The notes: generated from the letters alone by a model not told the origin. 39,507 nt of DNA from CAYXWM01 sp964468805 (GCA_964468805.1 CAYXWM010000021.1:1-39507), one strand, 5' to 3'; positions 1 to 9,468 are shown, numbered from the stretch's first letter. Numbers and translations are program-made.

Positions 1-53
1 TCTACAATAGGAGGTGCTTTTATTTCAATGTCCGTTTTACGGGGTTCTGTTCA
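1..53 (-). mobile_element. Left terminal end of an IS3-type element running off the window
   Basis: Read on the minus strand, these 53 bases match the left end of the decayed IS3-type element at 35127-35179 with about six mismatches. Both begin with TGAAC, both contain the block ACGGACATTGAAATAAAA, and both continue into CACCTCCTATT. The rest of the element, including its transposase, would lie upstream of position 1. The tip is placed near position 53 from the TGAAC start. The match between two places in the window is seen directly; the IS3 assignment comes from the orfA remnant beside the other copy. Confidence 0.6.
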
Positions 54-168
54 ATGATTAGGAGGTTTTAGTATATGTTCTGTGTTCTGCCATATATACT
101 CAATATAACTATTCTAAAAAAACCCGCTTAATATAAAAACAATAATGTTTTATACTATTAAGTTCCCG

Positions 169-891
169 TCAAAATAACCTTTTACCGTCCGAAATATTTA
201 TACCAAGCTCATTTGCCATACCGGTTTGCTTAAAAGGATTTATTTTTTCCACTATACCGTCACGTCTAAAAAACGAGCCTGTATTTTTGAACCAAAATGT
301 TATATTTGCTTTTACGCATTGTTCACGGATATTCAGCACCCAATCATAATTACACTCACGAGCTTCTCGCCCTGTTTCGCCACCAACCGTAACATGGTCT
401 ACCCCATGAAGATACGGTGTTAAATCTGTAGCTTCCAGAATTGGTGCACAGGCAATAAAACGCCGCTTTATGGGATAGGATAAAAATAAGGGAAGCCTAT
501 AATCGGCTAACTCTTGATTTTCTACGGTACATCCAATATTGACATTGTCATATCCCGTACCCCAATCTGAAGGAAGCGATACAAGGAAGCGGTCAATCCG
601 CTTTGTCAAAATCAAAAATTCTATATCCTGTCTTTCTCTGATAATAGACCAAACCTCTTTACGCCATTCATCTGCTTCCGGAAGAAAAAAGTCAGTTGCG
701 AAACAGGTTGCAAGAATTTTATTTCCTATAATCCTGTATTCACCCTTTGAATTTTTCCTTATAGGCCAATCGAATTTATCTGTTTTTTGTATAGTGTTTT
801 GACCGTAGCGTTTTGCATATGGCCCATAAAAATAACAATTTGCGCAACCGTCACTTGCTTTGTAACAACCTGTCCACGGCTCCCAGTTCAT
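169..891 (-). CDS. DUF5131 family protein (phage Gp37/Gp68-like)
   Basis: This 240-residue protein belongs by its pattern to the DUF5131 family, also called phage Gp37/Gp68. The N-terminus reads MNWEPWTGCYKASDGCANCY, so it carries the C-x6-C-x2-C cysteine cluster typical of the family, which resembles the iron-sulfur motif of radical SAM enzymes. Later motifs are FLILTKRIDRF, a GCTVENQELADYRLP block and VTVGGETGREARECNYDWV, and all are characteristic. The start at 891 is chosen because GGAGG lies six bases upstream; an in-frame extension to 927 would put the ribosome-binding site inside the gene. It is transcribed alone, away from the polysaccharide operon. The biochemical activity of the family is not established. 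These genes are often found in phages and mobile DNA, and an IS tip lies immediately downstream. Confidence 0.85.
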   Translation of the reverse strand: MNWEPWTGCYKASDGCANCYFYGPYAKRYGQNTIQKTDKFDWPIRKNSKGEYRIIGNKILATCFATDFFLPEADEWRKEVWSIIRERQDIEFLILTKRIDRFLVSLPSDWGTGYDNVNIGCTVENQELADYRLPLFLSYPIKRRFIACAPILEATDLTPYLHGVDHVTVGGETGREARECNYDWVLNIREQCVKANITFWFKNTGSFFRRDGIVEKINPFKQTGMANELGINISDGKRLF

Positions 892-958
892 AGGCATCCT
901 CCTTATTCGGTTGGGTTTTGTCAGCACAAATAAGGCACAATACCCTTTTTATTGTAAT

Positions 959-987
959 ATTATACCATAAGAAGCCAAATGATTCTA
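959..987 (-). promoter_or_regulatory. Candidate promoter of the DUF5131 gene
   Basis: On the minus strand a perfect -10 box TATAAT (959-964) lies 17 bases from TAGAAT (982-987), a weak -35 box. It would give a leader of roughly 60 bases before the start at 891. The -10 is clear and the -35 is poor, so confidence is moderate. Confidence 0.45.
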
Positions 988-1630
988 CATAGATTAATGT
1001 TGCAATTTTTAATAATAAAGGGTAGAAGAATAATAGTTTTTTTATCTAACACCCATTGCATATCATAAATTTGAAAACAGTATATAGCTCAATTCAGAAC
1101 AGTCTCTATGTTGTCGTCCGTAAAAGCAGAAAAGTATCCTTTTTAAAAAACACGTACATTTCATTTAATATCACCTTGTTTATTATTCAATCCGCTTGTA
1201 TAGACCTTGCAGATGCACCCTTTCTGAATCCTCCGGTGCAAATTATCATCGGCACAAATGTAGCAATCAAGCAGTCACTTCTTCGTTCTTACTTTATATA
1301 ATATTCCAAATAGGAAGATGGACAAAAAAATAGTTTTTCCTTGAACTGTTGGGAAAAATTAATTATTTTTGTCATCTGTTAAAATGGAATCTTTATATAT
1401 ATTAACGTAACTTTTTTCTAAGTTTTTGTCAAATAAAAACATCTCATCTTGTCGAATTTCACACGGTTTATATACATAAAACTACCGAATTTAAAGTAAA
1501 CTTAAAGTTATTGTTGACGCGTCCCTTCCAAATATCGTTTCCTTTGATATTTCAAGTCATCACCAATGGCTTTTTTATAATGATCCTTTTGTTTTCAAGG
1601 TAAAATGCTTAAATCTTTTGAAAAAAGTTA
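988..1630. other. AT-rich intergenic region with no convincing gene
   Basis: An open frame of 81 codons at 1056-1301 on the plus strand has no ribosome-binding site and no recognisable domain. The opposite strand of 1150-1290 also has short open stretches, so a decayed gene is possible but not supported. The only clear structure is the long hairpin at 1317-1376. Confidence 0.5.
1317..1376. repeat. Long imperfect hairpin (nested inverted repeat)
   Basis: GATGGACAAAAA at the left end pairs with TTTTTGTCATC at the right end, apart from one bulged G. Inside, TTTTTCC pairs with GGAAAAA around a loop of about ten bases. It could be a bidirectional terminator separating the DUF5131 gene from the operon, or a small palindromic element. 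No second copy is seen in the window. Confidence 0.55.
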
Positions 1631-1659
1631 TTGTAAAACTGCTTTATGTTAGATATACT
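1631..1659 (+). promoter_or_regulatory. Candidate promoter of the polysaccharide operon
   Basis: TTGTAA (1631-1636) and TATACT (1654-1659) are separated by exactly 17 bases, fitting a vegetative sigma-A promoter. Transcription would start near 1666, giving a leader of about 90 bases before the first gene. I see no riboswitch motif in that leader. Confidence 0.55.
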
Positions 1660-1756
1660 ATATGTATCTTTTAGAAAAAATGAGTTTTTTTTACAATGAA
1701 CGCAAACTTTTAGAAACAACTCTGCAATTCGACAGATAGTTTTAAAGGGGCGGAAT

Positions 1757-2452
1757 ATGAACGAGGTTTTAAGGCAGGAGTATAAATATTTAATAAGTCA
1801 GCATGAATTTATAAAATATCGACATACCTTCAGTACATTACTCAAAAATGATATACATAATTCTACAGACGGTTATATGGTTCGTTCATTGTATTTTGAT
1901 ACTCAAAACGATAAGGATTTTTGGGAAAAAGAAGATGGTCTTGAAACTCGAAAAAAAATAAGGTTGCGGATTTATAATTGCGATTCCGGTTTTGCAGTTT
2001 TAGAAATGAAACAAAAGCAGGGAACGGAGCAAAAAAAACGCTCTTTGCAAATCTTAAAAGATGATGCAATTAAGATGACACATGGAAATTACACCCCGCT
2101 TCTCGGCTACAAAAACCCTTTTGCGGCGGAATGCTTTGCGTTAATGAGTATGGAAGGCTACAGACCTAAAGCAATTGTACAATATAATAGGTTTGCGTTT
2201 ATAGCAAATGAAAATAAGATAAGGATTACTTTTGATAACAGAATAGAGGCAACAGAAAGTTCTTTTGACATATTTTCTGAAAAACTAAACCTGTATCCGG
2301 TGTTGTCACCTTTTTGTGTGGTGCTTGAAGTTAAGTACAACGGATTTTTACTTTCATATATACGTGATACCATAAACATCTGTAATCGTTCAAGTTTGTC
2401 TGTGAGTAAATATGCGCTTGGACGAATTGTTTCTCTAAATTACATATTTTAA
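1757..2452 (+). CDS. VTC domain protein (polyphosphate polymerase-like)
   Basis: This 231-residue protein has the sequence pattern of the VTC domain, the triphosphate-tunnel fold that makes polyphosphate in the yeast vacuolar transporter chaperone. Basic and acidic strands typical of the tunnel are visible: RQEYKYLIS at the N-terminus, VRSLYFDT, TRKKIRLRIY, AVLEMKQKQG, KRSL, AIVQYNRFAF and VVLEVKYNGF. There is no signal peptide or membrane segment, so it should be cytosolic. The start has AAGGGG five to nine bases upstream. It is the first gene of a seven-gene operon and sits directly before a DUF4956 membrane protein and a CotH protein, a combination known from many Gram-positive and other genomes. 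Whether bacterial members of this context polymerise phosphate or bind another polyanion is not established. Confidence 0.85.
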   Translation: MNEVLRQEYKYLISQHEFIKYRHTFSTLLKNDIHNSTDGYMVRSLYFDTQNDKDFWEKEDGLETRKKIRLRIYNCDSGFAVLEMKQKQGTEQKKRSLQILKDDAIKMTHGNYTPLLGYKNPFAAECFALMSMEGYRPKAIVQYNRFAFIANENKIRITFDNRIEATESSFDIFSEKLNLYPVLSPFCVVLEVKYNGFLLSYIRDTINICNRSSLSVSKYALGRIVSLNYIF

Positions 2453-2601
2453 CTTGAATACCACGCAGTCGAATAATTTCCGTAACAAATTAATTACGGA
2501 GAAGTTTTTCGTTATGCGTATGTATTTAAATACAATCAAAGTTTAGTGAAATTTAATTTCATTGGACTTACATAATTTTAACGGGGGATGTTAGAACTCA
2601 T

Positions 2602-3276
2602 ATGATGGATTTATTGCAAAACCTTTTAGAAAGCAACAAAGTGTTAACCTTTGAAATAATACTTACCAATGTCCTTGCGGCATCGGGGCTGGGTTTGGTT
2701 ATATACATATCCTACTGGATATCTCATGCGGGTTCTGTTTACAGCAAAAAGTTTAATGCTTCTCTTATAATGCTCACTGTTCTCACATCAACTGTTATGG
2801 CTGTTATCGGAAATAACGTTGCGTTATCGTTAGGTATGGTTGGTGCATTATCCATTGTCCGATACAGAACGGCAATAAAGGATTCAAGAGATACCGCTTA
2901 CATATTTTGGGCTATTATCAGCGGCATTTGCTGTGGCGTGGGTGATTATTTAATTGGCTCCATGGGTTCGGGCGTAGTGTTCATAATTTTGCTAATTTTG
3001 GGCAGGGTAAAAAGCGACAACCGAATTTTAATTATCATTAGGGCTCCAAGGGATTTGGAGGGTTCCATAGAGGCAATTATTTTTACGGAACTTGATAAAA
3101 GAGCAAGGCTGCGAGTCAAAAATTCAACTGCCGAACATATAGAGATTATTTATGAAATATCCCAAAAAATGTATAATAAAAAACGTGGAAAAGAAGAAAA
3201 CTTATTGGAAAAAATCTATAAGCTGGGTGCGGTAGAGTATGTAAATATAGTTGCGCAAAACGATGAAATTGTATAG
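2602..3276 (+). CDS. DUF4956 family integral membrane protein
   Basis: This 224-residue membrane protein has three to four hydrophobic segments in its first 140 residues and a soluble C-terminal domain of about 80 residues. The motif ALSLGMVGALSIVRYRTAIK followed by DSRDTAYIF (about residues 73-101) is the hallmark of DUF4956. The family is regularly encoded next to VTC-domain proteins, as here, suggesting that the two act as a unit at the membrane, perhaps as a channel and its synthase; that is inference. GGGGG lies 14 bases upstream of the chosen ATG, a long spacing, and a second ATG follows immediately, so the true start may be 2605. The 149-base gap before it contains a weak hairpin (CCGTAA/TTACGG near 2480-2500). 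Confidence 0.85.
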   Translation: MMDLLQNLLESNKVLTFEIILTNVLAASGLGLVIYISYWISHAGSVYSKKFNASLIMLTVLTSTVMAVIGNNVALSLGMVGALSIVRYRTAIKDSRDTAYIFWAIISGICCGVGDYLIGSMGSGVVFIILLILGRVKSDNRILIIIRAPRDLEGSIEAIIFTELDKRARLRVKNSTAEHIEIIYEISQKMYNKKRGKEENLLEKIYKLGAVEYVNIVAQNDEIV

Positions 3277-3290
3277 AAAAGGGGATTTAA

Positions 3291-4748
3291 GTGAAGTACA
3301 AAACAATATCTGTTGTTTGTATGGCAATTTTACTTACTGTTCCGTTTTTTATGTCAATAGAGTCTTCGCCAACAAACACAAGAGTACATCAGCATTTAGA
3401 GAAAACAGAAAAAGCTCCCTGCAATCACAGGGAAGATACATTTTGCAGTCATCTGCCGCTGGTATCTATAGACACTAAGGGTCAGGAGCTTCTTTTAAAC
3501 AGAAATATTGTAAACGAGCAAATAAATTACGAATCTAATACTATAACAGGGCAGATAACTGTTTTTGACAACCGGGATACATACAATCACCTTACAAACT
3601 CTCCCCAAATGACAACATTGTCTCAAATACGATACAGAGGGTATTCTTCTCTATTATTTGATAAAAAATCATTTAAACTGAACTTTGTAAAAGAAGATTT
3701 AAGCGAAAACAAAAATGAACTTTTGGGTATGCCTTCACACGATGAATGGGTTCTTAACGGCCCGTTTCTCGATAAAACGCTAATAAGAAATTACTTGTGT
3801 TTTAATATTGCGGGGCAGATTATGGAAGATACCCCGGAGGTTCGATTTTGCGAGGTGTTTGTGGACGGAGAGTACCGGGGCGTTTATCTTGCGATAGAAT
3901 CTGTTGCCCGTTCCCGGGACAGAGTAGATATAGAAAGTTATAACGATAAGGACCGATTTTCATCATACATAGTCCGGGCTGACCGTAAAACAAACCAACC
4001 GGAAGATATTAATACCTTTGGAGAATACTCTTACAAAATGCCTTCCCATACCTCGTTGGAAATTGTGTATCCAAACATTAATCGTGTTTCACCGGAGTTG
4101 CTTGATTACATTGAGAAGGATTTCAGCAAATTTGAAAAAGCTCTGTATTCCTACGATTATAACGACAGGGAGCTTGGTTATACCCGGTATTTGGACGAAG
4201 GCTCCTTTGTTGATTATTTCGTAATAAACGAATTCTTTAAAAATTATGATGCCGGTTTGTTTTCTACATTTTTCTATAAGGATATTCGCGGGAAAATACA
4301 TATTGGGCCTGTATGGGATTTTAACAACGCCTGTGACAACTTTATGGACCTAGCTCATGATGTTACCGGTTTTGACATGATTCACAGACCAAGGTACTTT
4401 ATGCTTGTAAAAGATAAAAGATTTACGGATAAGGTTATAAGGCGTTACAAGGAGCTAAGAAAAACAGTTTTGAATGAAGAGTACTTATCCCGCTACATTG
4501 ACGATACCATTGATTATTTGGGTGATGCAATAAACAGAAACTACAGCGTTTGGGGTTATAGTTTTAATCCGGAGGACCTAAAGGAAGTTAACAGACTGTC
4601 TTCAATCGAAAGAAACCCAAGAAGTTATGATGAAGCGGTAAACCAACTTAAAAGTTTTATTACTGCCAGAGGAAGCTGGCTAGATGAACACATAGAGCTT
4701 TTAAAACAATACAGCCACGAATCGGCAGTGAAAAAGTTTAACCACTAG
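3291..4748 (+). CDS. CotH-type protein kinase domain protein, secreted or anchored
   Basis: This 485-residue protein has an N-terminal hydrophobic segment (residues 5-22, signal peptide or anchor) followed by a CotH kinase domain. Visible motifs are RYRGYSSLLFDKKSFKLNF (114-132), LNGPFLDKTLIRNYL (155-169), FVDGEYRGVYLAIE (190-203) and IGPVWDFNNACDN (338-350), the last holding the conserved catalytic aspartate D343. CotH of Bacillus is an atypical kinase acting on spore-coat proteins; in polysaccharide clusters the role is less clear and may be modification of a surface protein or of the polymer machinery. The start codon is GTG with AAGGGGA five bases upstream. It begins 14 bases after the DUF4956 gene and ends 15 bases before the next, so it is clearly cotranscribed. 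Confidence 0.88.
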   Translation: MKYKTISVVCMAILLTVPFFMSIESSPTNTRVHQHLEKTEKAPCNHREDTFCSHLPLVSIDTKGQELLLNRNIVNEQINYESNTITGQITVFDNRDTYNHLTNSPQMTTLSQIRYRGYSSLLFDKKSFKLNFVKEDLSENKNELLGMPSHDEWVLNGPFLDKTLIRNYLCFNIAGQIMEDTPEVRFCEVFVDGEYRGVYLAIESVARSRDRVDIESYNDKDRFSSYIVRADRKTNQPEDINTFGEYSYKMPSHTSLEIVYPNINRVSPELLDYIEKDFSKFEKALYSYDYNDRELGYTRYLDEGSFVDYFVINEFFKNYDAGLFSTFFYKDIRGKIHIGPVWDFNNACDNFMDLAHDVTGFDMIHRPRYFMLVKDKRFTDKVIRRYKELRKTVLNEEYLSRYIDDTIDYLGDAINRNYSVWGYSFNPEDLKEVNRLSSIERNPRSYDEAVNQLKSFITARGSWLDEHIELLKQYSHESAVKKFNH

Positions 4749-4763
4749 GAGGTAGCAAAGCTC

Positions 4764-6887
4764 ATGAGAAAGTTTCTCATTGGTGCAATTTGTGTAATTG
4801 CGCTACATCTGACAGCAGATTTTTTATGGTACGGCATGGGCTTTTACATAGGGTTTGAAACGCCTCCTATCTCTACCAACGTTAAAAGTATGGAAAAAAA
4901 AATATATATAAAACAGAGCGAAGAATTTGTTGAATTTGAAATTAAGGGAGTCAATGTTGGTGCAGGGCTTCCCGGCAAATTTGCCACCGAGTATGCTATT
5001 GAAAAAGATCGATATTTACGGTGGTTTAAGCAAATACAGGATATGGGTGCCAACACCATACGTGTTTACACATTATTAAACTCGGAATTTTACGATGCTT
5101 TTTACGAATATAATATAAATAATGAAAATCCCCTTTATCTTCTTCACGGATTATGGGTAAACGATTACATTCAAAACTCTCACAGAGATGCCTACAGCCC
5201 GGATTTTGTTGATACATTCGTAAATGATGCAATTGTTTTGACAGATGTTATTCACGGGCAAAGAAAGCTCTACCTTGGAAGCGGAATTGGCAGCGGAACA
5301 TACAACAAAGACATTTCCCCGTGGGTTATAGGTTATATTCTCGGTGTAGAGTGGGAAGATGTAACGGTAATTTATACCGACCATATGCAAAAAGATAAAA
5401 ACTCCTATAAGGGAAAATATTTGCAAACCACGGAAGATGCAACACCATTTGAGGCTTTGCTTGCATATGTTGGAGATAGGCAAATTTCTTACGAAACCCG
5501 GAGATATGGAACTCAGCGTTTGGTTGCTTTTTCCAACTGGCCCACTACCGACCCCTTTGATTACCCCAAAGACGTTGAAGAACATTTTTTTAAGGTTGCA
5601 AAGGTGGATGTAGAGCACATAAAGCCCACGGAAGATTTAACATCGGGTACATTTGCCTCATATCATATTTATCCCTATTATCCCGACTACTTAAATTTCT
5701 CCGAAAACATATCAAGCCTTGTAGATGAAAGCGGACGAATAAATACCTATTACTCATATATTAAGAACCTCAACGAATACCATACAATACCCCTTGTGGT
5801 CAGCGAATTCGGTGTTCCTTCATCAAGAGGCATGGCTCAAAGGGACAAAAATACAAACAGAAACCAAGGCAGAATGTCCGAAACAGAACAGGCTCAAGCT
5901 TTGTTGGATTGCTACAAGGATATAAAATCTGCCGGATGTGCCGGAAGCATAGTATTCATATGGCAGGACGAGTGGTTTAAACGAACATGGAATACCATGC
6001 ACGCCGTAGACTTGAAGAAAACAGCCTTTTGGAGCGATTATCAGACAAACGAGCAATATTTCGGTCTTTTGTCCTTTGACCCGGGCAAGGAAAAAAGCAT
6101 ATGTTACGTAGACGGAGATATTTCCGAATGGGACGGTGTATCACCGGTTATTAACAATGAAAATATGCGGTTATCGATTAAGTACGATGAAAAGTTTATT
6201 TACATGCTTGCTTACAAAAAGGACAGGAAGGACTCGGATAAACTCTTTATTCCCATTGATGTAACCCCAAAATCGGGAACGGAATTTTGTGAAAATTACA
6301 ACATCTCTTTTGACCGTCCCGTTGATTTTGTGATTTCTGTTGACGGCAAAGAAAACAGCCGAATTGTAGTGCAGGAAAGATATGATGTTTTACAAGCCGG
6401 GTATTCGTATGATGTTAATAAAACAGATGCCTATGAACATCCCCCGGCTGTAGACGGCAAATTATTTAAACCCATTAAGCTTATTTTGCAAACCCCTACT
6501 AAATTGCAAAAAAATCTTGTTAACGGTGAGCCGCTTGCAGAAACATTTGAAACCGGAGTTCTGACCTATGGTAACGCAAACCCCTACAAGGATGGTTTTA
6601 ACTCTCTGGCTGATTATTGCTTTAACGGTGATTACATAGAGATAAAGCTTCCTTGGCAGATATTGAATTTCTCCAACCCTGCTGAAATGCAAATACATGA
6701 CGATTATTATTTGCATTACGGTATCGAAGATATAAAAATAAATGAAATTTTCTTAGGCTTTGGCGATGCTTCAGAAACAATAAAGCTTGGTGCGTTTAAG
6801 CTTAACGGCTGGGGACAATACCCAACATATCACGAAAGGCTGAAACCCGGATATTATGCTATGCAATCAATCTGGAGGCAAAAATGA
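4764..6887 (+). CDS. Membrane-anchored TIM-barrel glycosidase-like protein with C-terminal beta domain
   Basis: This 707-residue protein starts with a hydrophobic anchor or signal (residues 4-28). Residues 55 to about 430 look like a TIM-barrel glycosidase of the GH-A clan, as in GH2 or GH5. KGVNVGAGLPGKF is the first strand, MGANTIRVYTLLN follows, E196 in YILGVEWEDV sits where the acid/base is expected, and E348 in PLVVSEFGVPSSRG fits the nucleophile. The remainder resembles a CBM9/DOMON-like beta-sandwich, starting at DGDISEWDG. It lies between the CotH gene and a HEAT-repeat gene, and its last bases overlap the next start by four (ATGA), implying translational coupling. It probably trims, anchors or releases the polymer made by the downstream glycosyltransferase. 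The specific GH family and substrate cannot be told by eye. Confidence 0.75.
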   Translation: MRKFLIGAICVIALHLTADFLWYGMGFYIGFETPPISTNVKSMEKKIYIKQSEEFVEFEIKGVNVGAGLPGKFATEYAIEKDRYLRWFKQIQDMGANTIRVYTLLNSEFYDAFYEYNINNENPLYLLHGLWVNDYIQNSHRDAYSPDFVDTFVNDAIVLTDVIHGQRKLYLGSGIGSGTYNKDISPWVIGYILGVEWEDVTVIYTDHMQKDKNSYKGKYLQTTEDATPFEALLAYVGDRQISYETRRYGTQRLVAFSNWPTTDPFDYPKDVEEHFFKVAKVDVEHIKPTEDLTSGTFASYHIYPYYPDYLNFSENISSLVDESGRINTYYSYIKNLNEYHTIPLVVSEFGVPSSRGMAQRDKNTNRNQGRMSETEQAQALLDCYKDIKSAGCAGSIVFIWQDEWFKRTWNTMHAVDLKKTAFWSDYQTNEQYFGLLSFDPGKEKSICYVDGDISEWDGVSPVINNENMRLSIKYDEKFIYMLAYKKDRKDSDKLFIPIDVTPKSGTEFCENYNISFDRPVDFVISVDGKENSRIVVQERYDVLQAGYSYDVNKTDAYEHPPAVDGKLFKPIKLILQTPTKLQKNLVNGEPLAETFETGVLTYGNANPYKDGFNSLADYCFNGDYIEIKLPWQILNFSNPAEMQIHDDYYLHYGIEDIKINEIFLGFGDASETIKLGAFKLNGWGQYPTYHERLKPGYYAMQSIWRQK

Positions 6888-8047
6888 ATGTTGAGACCTT
6901 AGTATTTATATGCGTATATGTTTGTGCTTGCATTACTTTATTTGATGTGTTCTTTTTTATTTATTCTTTAAGATTAGAATCGACTTCAAAGCGTATGGTG
7001 GCTGACCTGGAAAAAATTGTAGCCTCTCAACTTGAAAGCATTAAAAACGAGAAAGCTTTTGATAGAAAATTACAAAAGTTACTTCTTAAAAAAATGTATA
7101 GGATTTCATACGTTTTGGCTTTCATGAGCTTAATGGAAAAGCTTAGGGAAGAAAATGAAGAGCTATACCTTGTGTATCTGAAAAAATGTGTGAAAATATT
7201 CAGGACTTTAACAAAAATTTATGAAATACGTCCCGATGAGCAAAAGGCGTGCTTTGCCTATGTTGTATCAAAGCTTAAATTCGGGTTGTTCTATAACGAT
7301 AAGTATTTATTGGCAAAGTCAACGGCAAACCTTATTGCCAATGAGTTTGTGTCATATATTATCAGCCCTTCCATTTATGTAAGGGAAAATGCTTTCAGAG
7401 CAATTATCAGCATTGGAAGCCCTGATTGTATTCTGATAAGCCTAAAGACCTTAAACAAAACGCCGGCTCATCAAAACGAAAAGCTTATCGGCGATGATTT
7501 GCTTGCATTTCCCGGAAACCATCAGCTTCTGGCGGATAAGCTCTTTATGAATTTTGAGGAATTTACTTACAGCATCCAAGTGGCAATAATAAATTATCTG
7601 CGTTTGCTGCCAAAAACGAAAATAGAGCAAGACGGATACCATGAAAGGTTATTGGAATATCTAAAAGATACAAAGGTACATAAGGAAGTTCGGATTGCGA
7701 TTATCAGATATTTTGGAAAATTTACTTTTGAACCTGTGTACGATTACTTGATTTCATTTCTTATGGATCAGGATGAACGTAATTGGGAATATGCCGCTAT
7801 TTCCGCTACTACCCTAAGAAGTTATCCTTGTACTCGAACAACAGACACACTGTATTCCGTGGTCACCAGCAAAAATTGGTACATTCGACAAAATGCTGCC
7901 GAAAGTCTGATTTCGTTAGAAACAGGGCTTGAATCCTCTCATATAGAAAATACGGATAAATATGCAGCGGAAATGATTTTTTATCGCAGTGAAATCAAAA
8001 CACTGAGAGAAACGGCTAAACGAAAAGTGGAGTTAGTTTTATCATGA
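6884..8047 (+). CDS. Membrane-anchored HEAT-repeat protein
   Basis: This 387-residue protein has one N-terminal transmembrane segment (about residues 5-28, rich in V, C, F and I) and a cytosolic helical body. From about residue 150 on, repeated helix pairs such as SIYVRENAFRAIISIGS, VHKEVRIAIIRYFGKF and NWYIRQNAAESLISLE have the spacing and conserved positions of HEAT/PBS-lyase-like repeats. It overlaps both neighbours by four bases, so it is translated with the glycosidase-like protein and the glycosyltransferase. The architecture suggests a scaffold that holds the synthase complex on the inner face of the membrane, which is inference. No catalytic motif is seen. Confidence 0.7.
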   Translation: MNVETLVFICVYVCACITLFDVFFFIYSLRLESTSKRMVADLEKIVASQLESIKNEKAFDRKLQKLLLKKMYRISYVLAFMSLMEKLREENEELYLVYLKKCVKIFRTLTKIYEIRPDEQKACFAYVVSKLKFGLFYNDKYLLAKSTANLIANEFVSYIISPSIYVRENAFRAIISIGSPDCILISLKTLNKTPAHQNEKLIGDDLLAFPGNHQLLADKLFMNFEEFTYSIQVAIINYLRLLPKTKIEQDGYHERLLEYLKDTKVHKEVRIAIIRYFGKFTFEPVYDYLISFLMDQDERNWEYAAISATTLRSYPCTRTTDTLYSVVTSKNWYIRQNAAESLISLETGLESSHIENTDKYAAEMIFYRSEIKTLRETAKRKVELVLS

Positions 8048-9456
8048 CTGAAATTATTAAGAATGTTTATGTTTGGATAGAAACCTTTTTTGTTATATAC
8101 TTAACTCTTTATGCTGTTTTTCTTGTTTTATCCGTGAGCATTGGTGCGCTTTCTTTGTATGAGCAAAAAAAACGTCAGTCCCTTTATAATTTTATTGAGC
8201 ATGATTTTTATGTACCTATATCCATTTTAGTTCCTGCATACAATGAAGGAATTACCATAGTAGATTCAGTAAAGTCTCTTTTATGCTTGGATTATAAATT
8301 GTATGAAATTATTGTAATAGATGACGGTTCGGATGACGATACTTCATTAAAGCTGATTGAGTATTTTGACTTGAAGCAAATAAGCCGTCCTATACGTAAA
8401 AAAATACCCTGTTCCCAAGAAGAAACCGTTTACGTAACTTATTCACAGAAAGTACCTATTACCCTAGTAAGAAAAGCAAACGGCGGAAAAGCTGATGCAC
8501 TGAATATGGGAATAAACGTTGCCGAATATCCCTACTTTATTTGTATGGATGCGGATTCAATGTTGCAGCATGATGCACTTACAAATATTGCAAGGCCTGT
8601 GCTGGAGCAGGATGATGTGGTAGCTTGCGGAGGTCTTGTAAGGATTGTTAATGATGTTACTGTGGATGACGGCAAGGTCGTTGATTATAAACTGCCTAAA
8701 AATCTGCTTTTGTGTATGCAGGTTTTGGAATATGACAGAACATTTTTGGCGGCACGCCTACTTTTCGATAAATTTAACGGAAACCTTATTATTTCAGGTG
8801 CGTTTGGTTTATTTAAAAAGGATGTAGTAATTTCTGTTGGGGGTTATGACAGAAACACCATGGGAGAAGATATGGAACTGGTAGTACGCCTGCACGCATT
8901 CTGCCGAGCTGCAAAGCAAAATTATCATATTAAGTACGCCGCCGATGCAATCTGCTGGAGTCAAGCCCCGTCAACCCTAAAGGATTTAAAGAAACAACGG
9001 AGACGTTGGCATATTGGGCTATTTCAAAGCATATACACCCACCGGCAGATGCTGTTTAATCCCATGTATGGAATGCTCAGTTTTGTATCCTTTGCTTATT
9101 TCGTAATTTATGAATTGCTTACCCCTTACATCGAGATTTTTGGCATTATAAGCATAGTCGTTGCTATATTTTTTAACCTAATAAATATTCCTTATATGCT
9201 GATGTTCTTTGCCATATATTCGGGCTTTGGCTCCATAATGTCGCTAACTGCATTTTTTTCCCGTATTCATTCCATGAATATTAAGCTTAAAACAAACGAT
9301 ATTTACAAGGCTATTGCAATATGTATGTTTGAGAATATTGGGCTTAGAATGATACTTGCAATTACCAGGCTTACCGCCTTTAACGGATACAAAAACAGAA
9401 AAACTGCTTGGGGAGACATAACAAGACAAAAATTGAGCCGACCTACGGAGTTTTAG
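8044..9456 (+). CDS. Processive family-2 glycosyltransferase (cellulose/hyaluronan/PNAG synthase type)
   Basis: This 470-residue membrane enzyme has one N-terminal membrane segment (8-37), a catalytic GT-A domain and several C-terminal membrane helices (about 345-435). All signatures of processive GT2 enzymes are present: VIDDGSDDDT with D93 and D94, KANGGKADALN (144-154), the CMDADS motif with D169 and D171, TMGEDMELV with E275 and D276, and KKQRRRW (316-322), the Q-x-x-R-W motif that binds the growing chain. It should use a nucleotide sugar in the cytosol and export a beta-linked polymer as it is made. The product (cellulose-like, GlcNAc polymer or other) cannot be read from the motifs. It is the likely core enzyme of the operon and overlaps the HEAT gene by four bases. 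Confidence 0.9.
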   Translation: MTEIIKNVYVWIETFFVIYLTLYAVFLVLSVSIGALSLYEQKKRQSLYNFIEHDFYVPISILVPAYNEGITIVDSVKSLLCLDYKLYEIIVIDDGSDDDTSLKLIEYFDLKQISRPIRKKIPCSQEETVYVTYSQKVPITLVRKANGGKADALNMGINVAEYPYFICMDADSMLQHDALTNIARPVLEQDDVVACGGLVRIVNDVTVDDGKVVDYKLPKNLLLCMQVLEYDRTFLAARLLFDKFNGNLIISGAFGLFKKDVVISVGGYDRNTMGEDMELVVRLHAFCRAAKQNYHIKYAADAICWSQAPSTLKDLKKQRRRWHIGLFQSIYTHRQMLFNPMYGMLSFVSFAYFVIYELLTPYIEIFGIISIVVAIFFNLINIPYMLMFFAIYSGFGSIMSLTAFFSRIHSMNIKLKTNDIYKAIAICMFENIGLRMILAITRLTAFNGYKNRKTAWGDITRQKLSRPTEF

Positions 9457-9468
9457 ATTGGAGTAAAT

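Noticed and set aside
1056..1301. Open frame of 81 codons on the plus strand
   Set aside because: There is no ribosome-binding site, no recognisable motif and unusual amino-acid composition; short open stretches also occur on the other strand, so it is probably chance or debris.
1660..1756. Cyclic-di-GMP or other riboswitch leading the polysaccharide operon
   Set aside because: The leader is only about 90 bases, AT-rich, and shows none of the conserved riboswitch cores I know.
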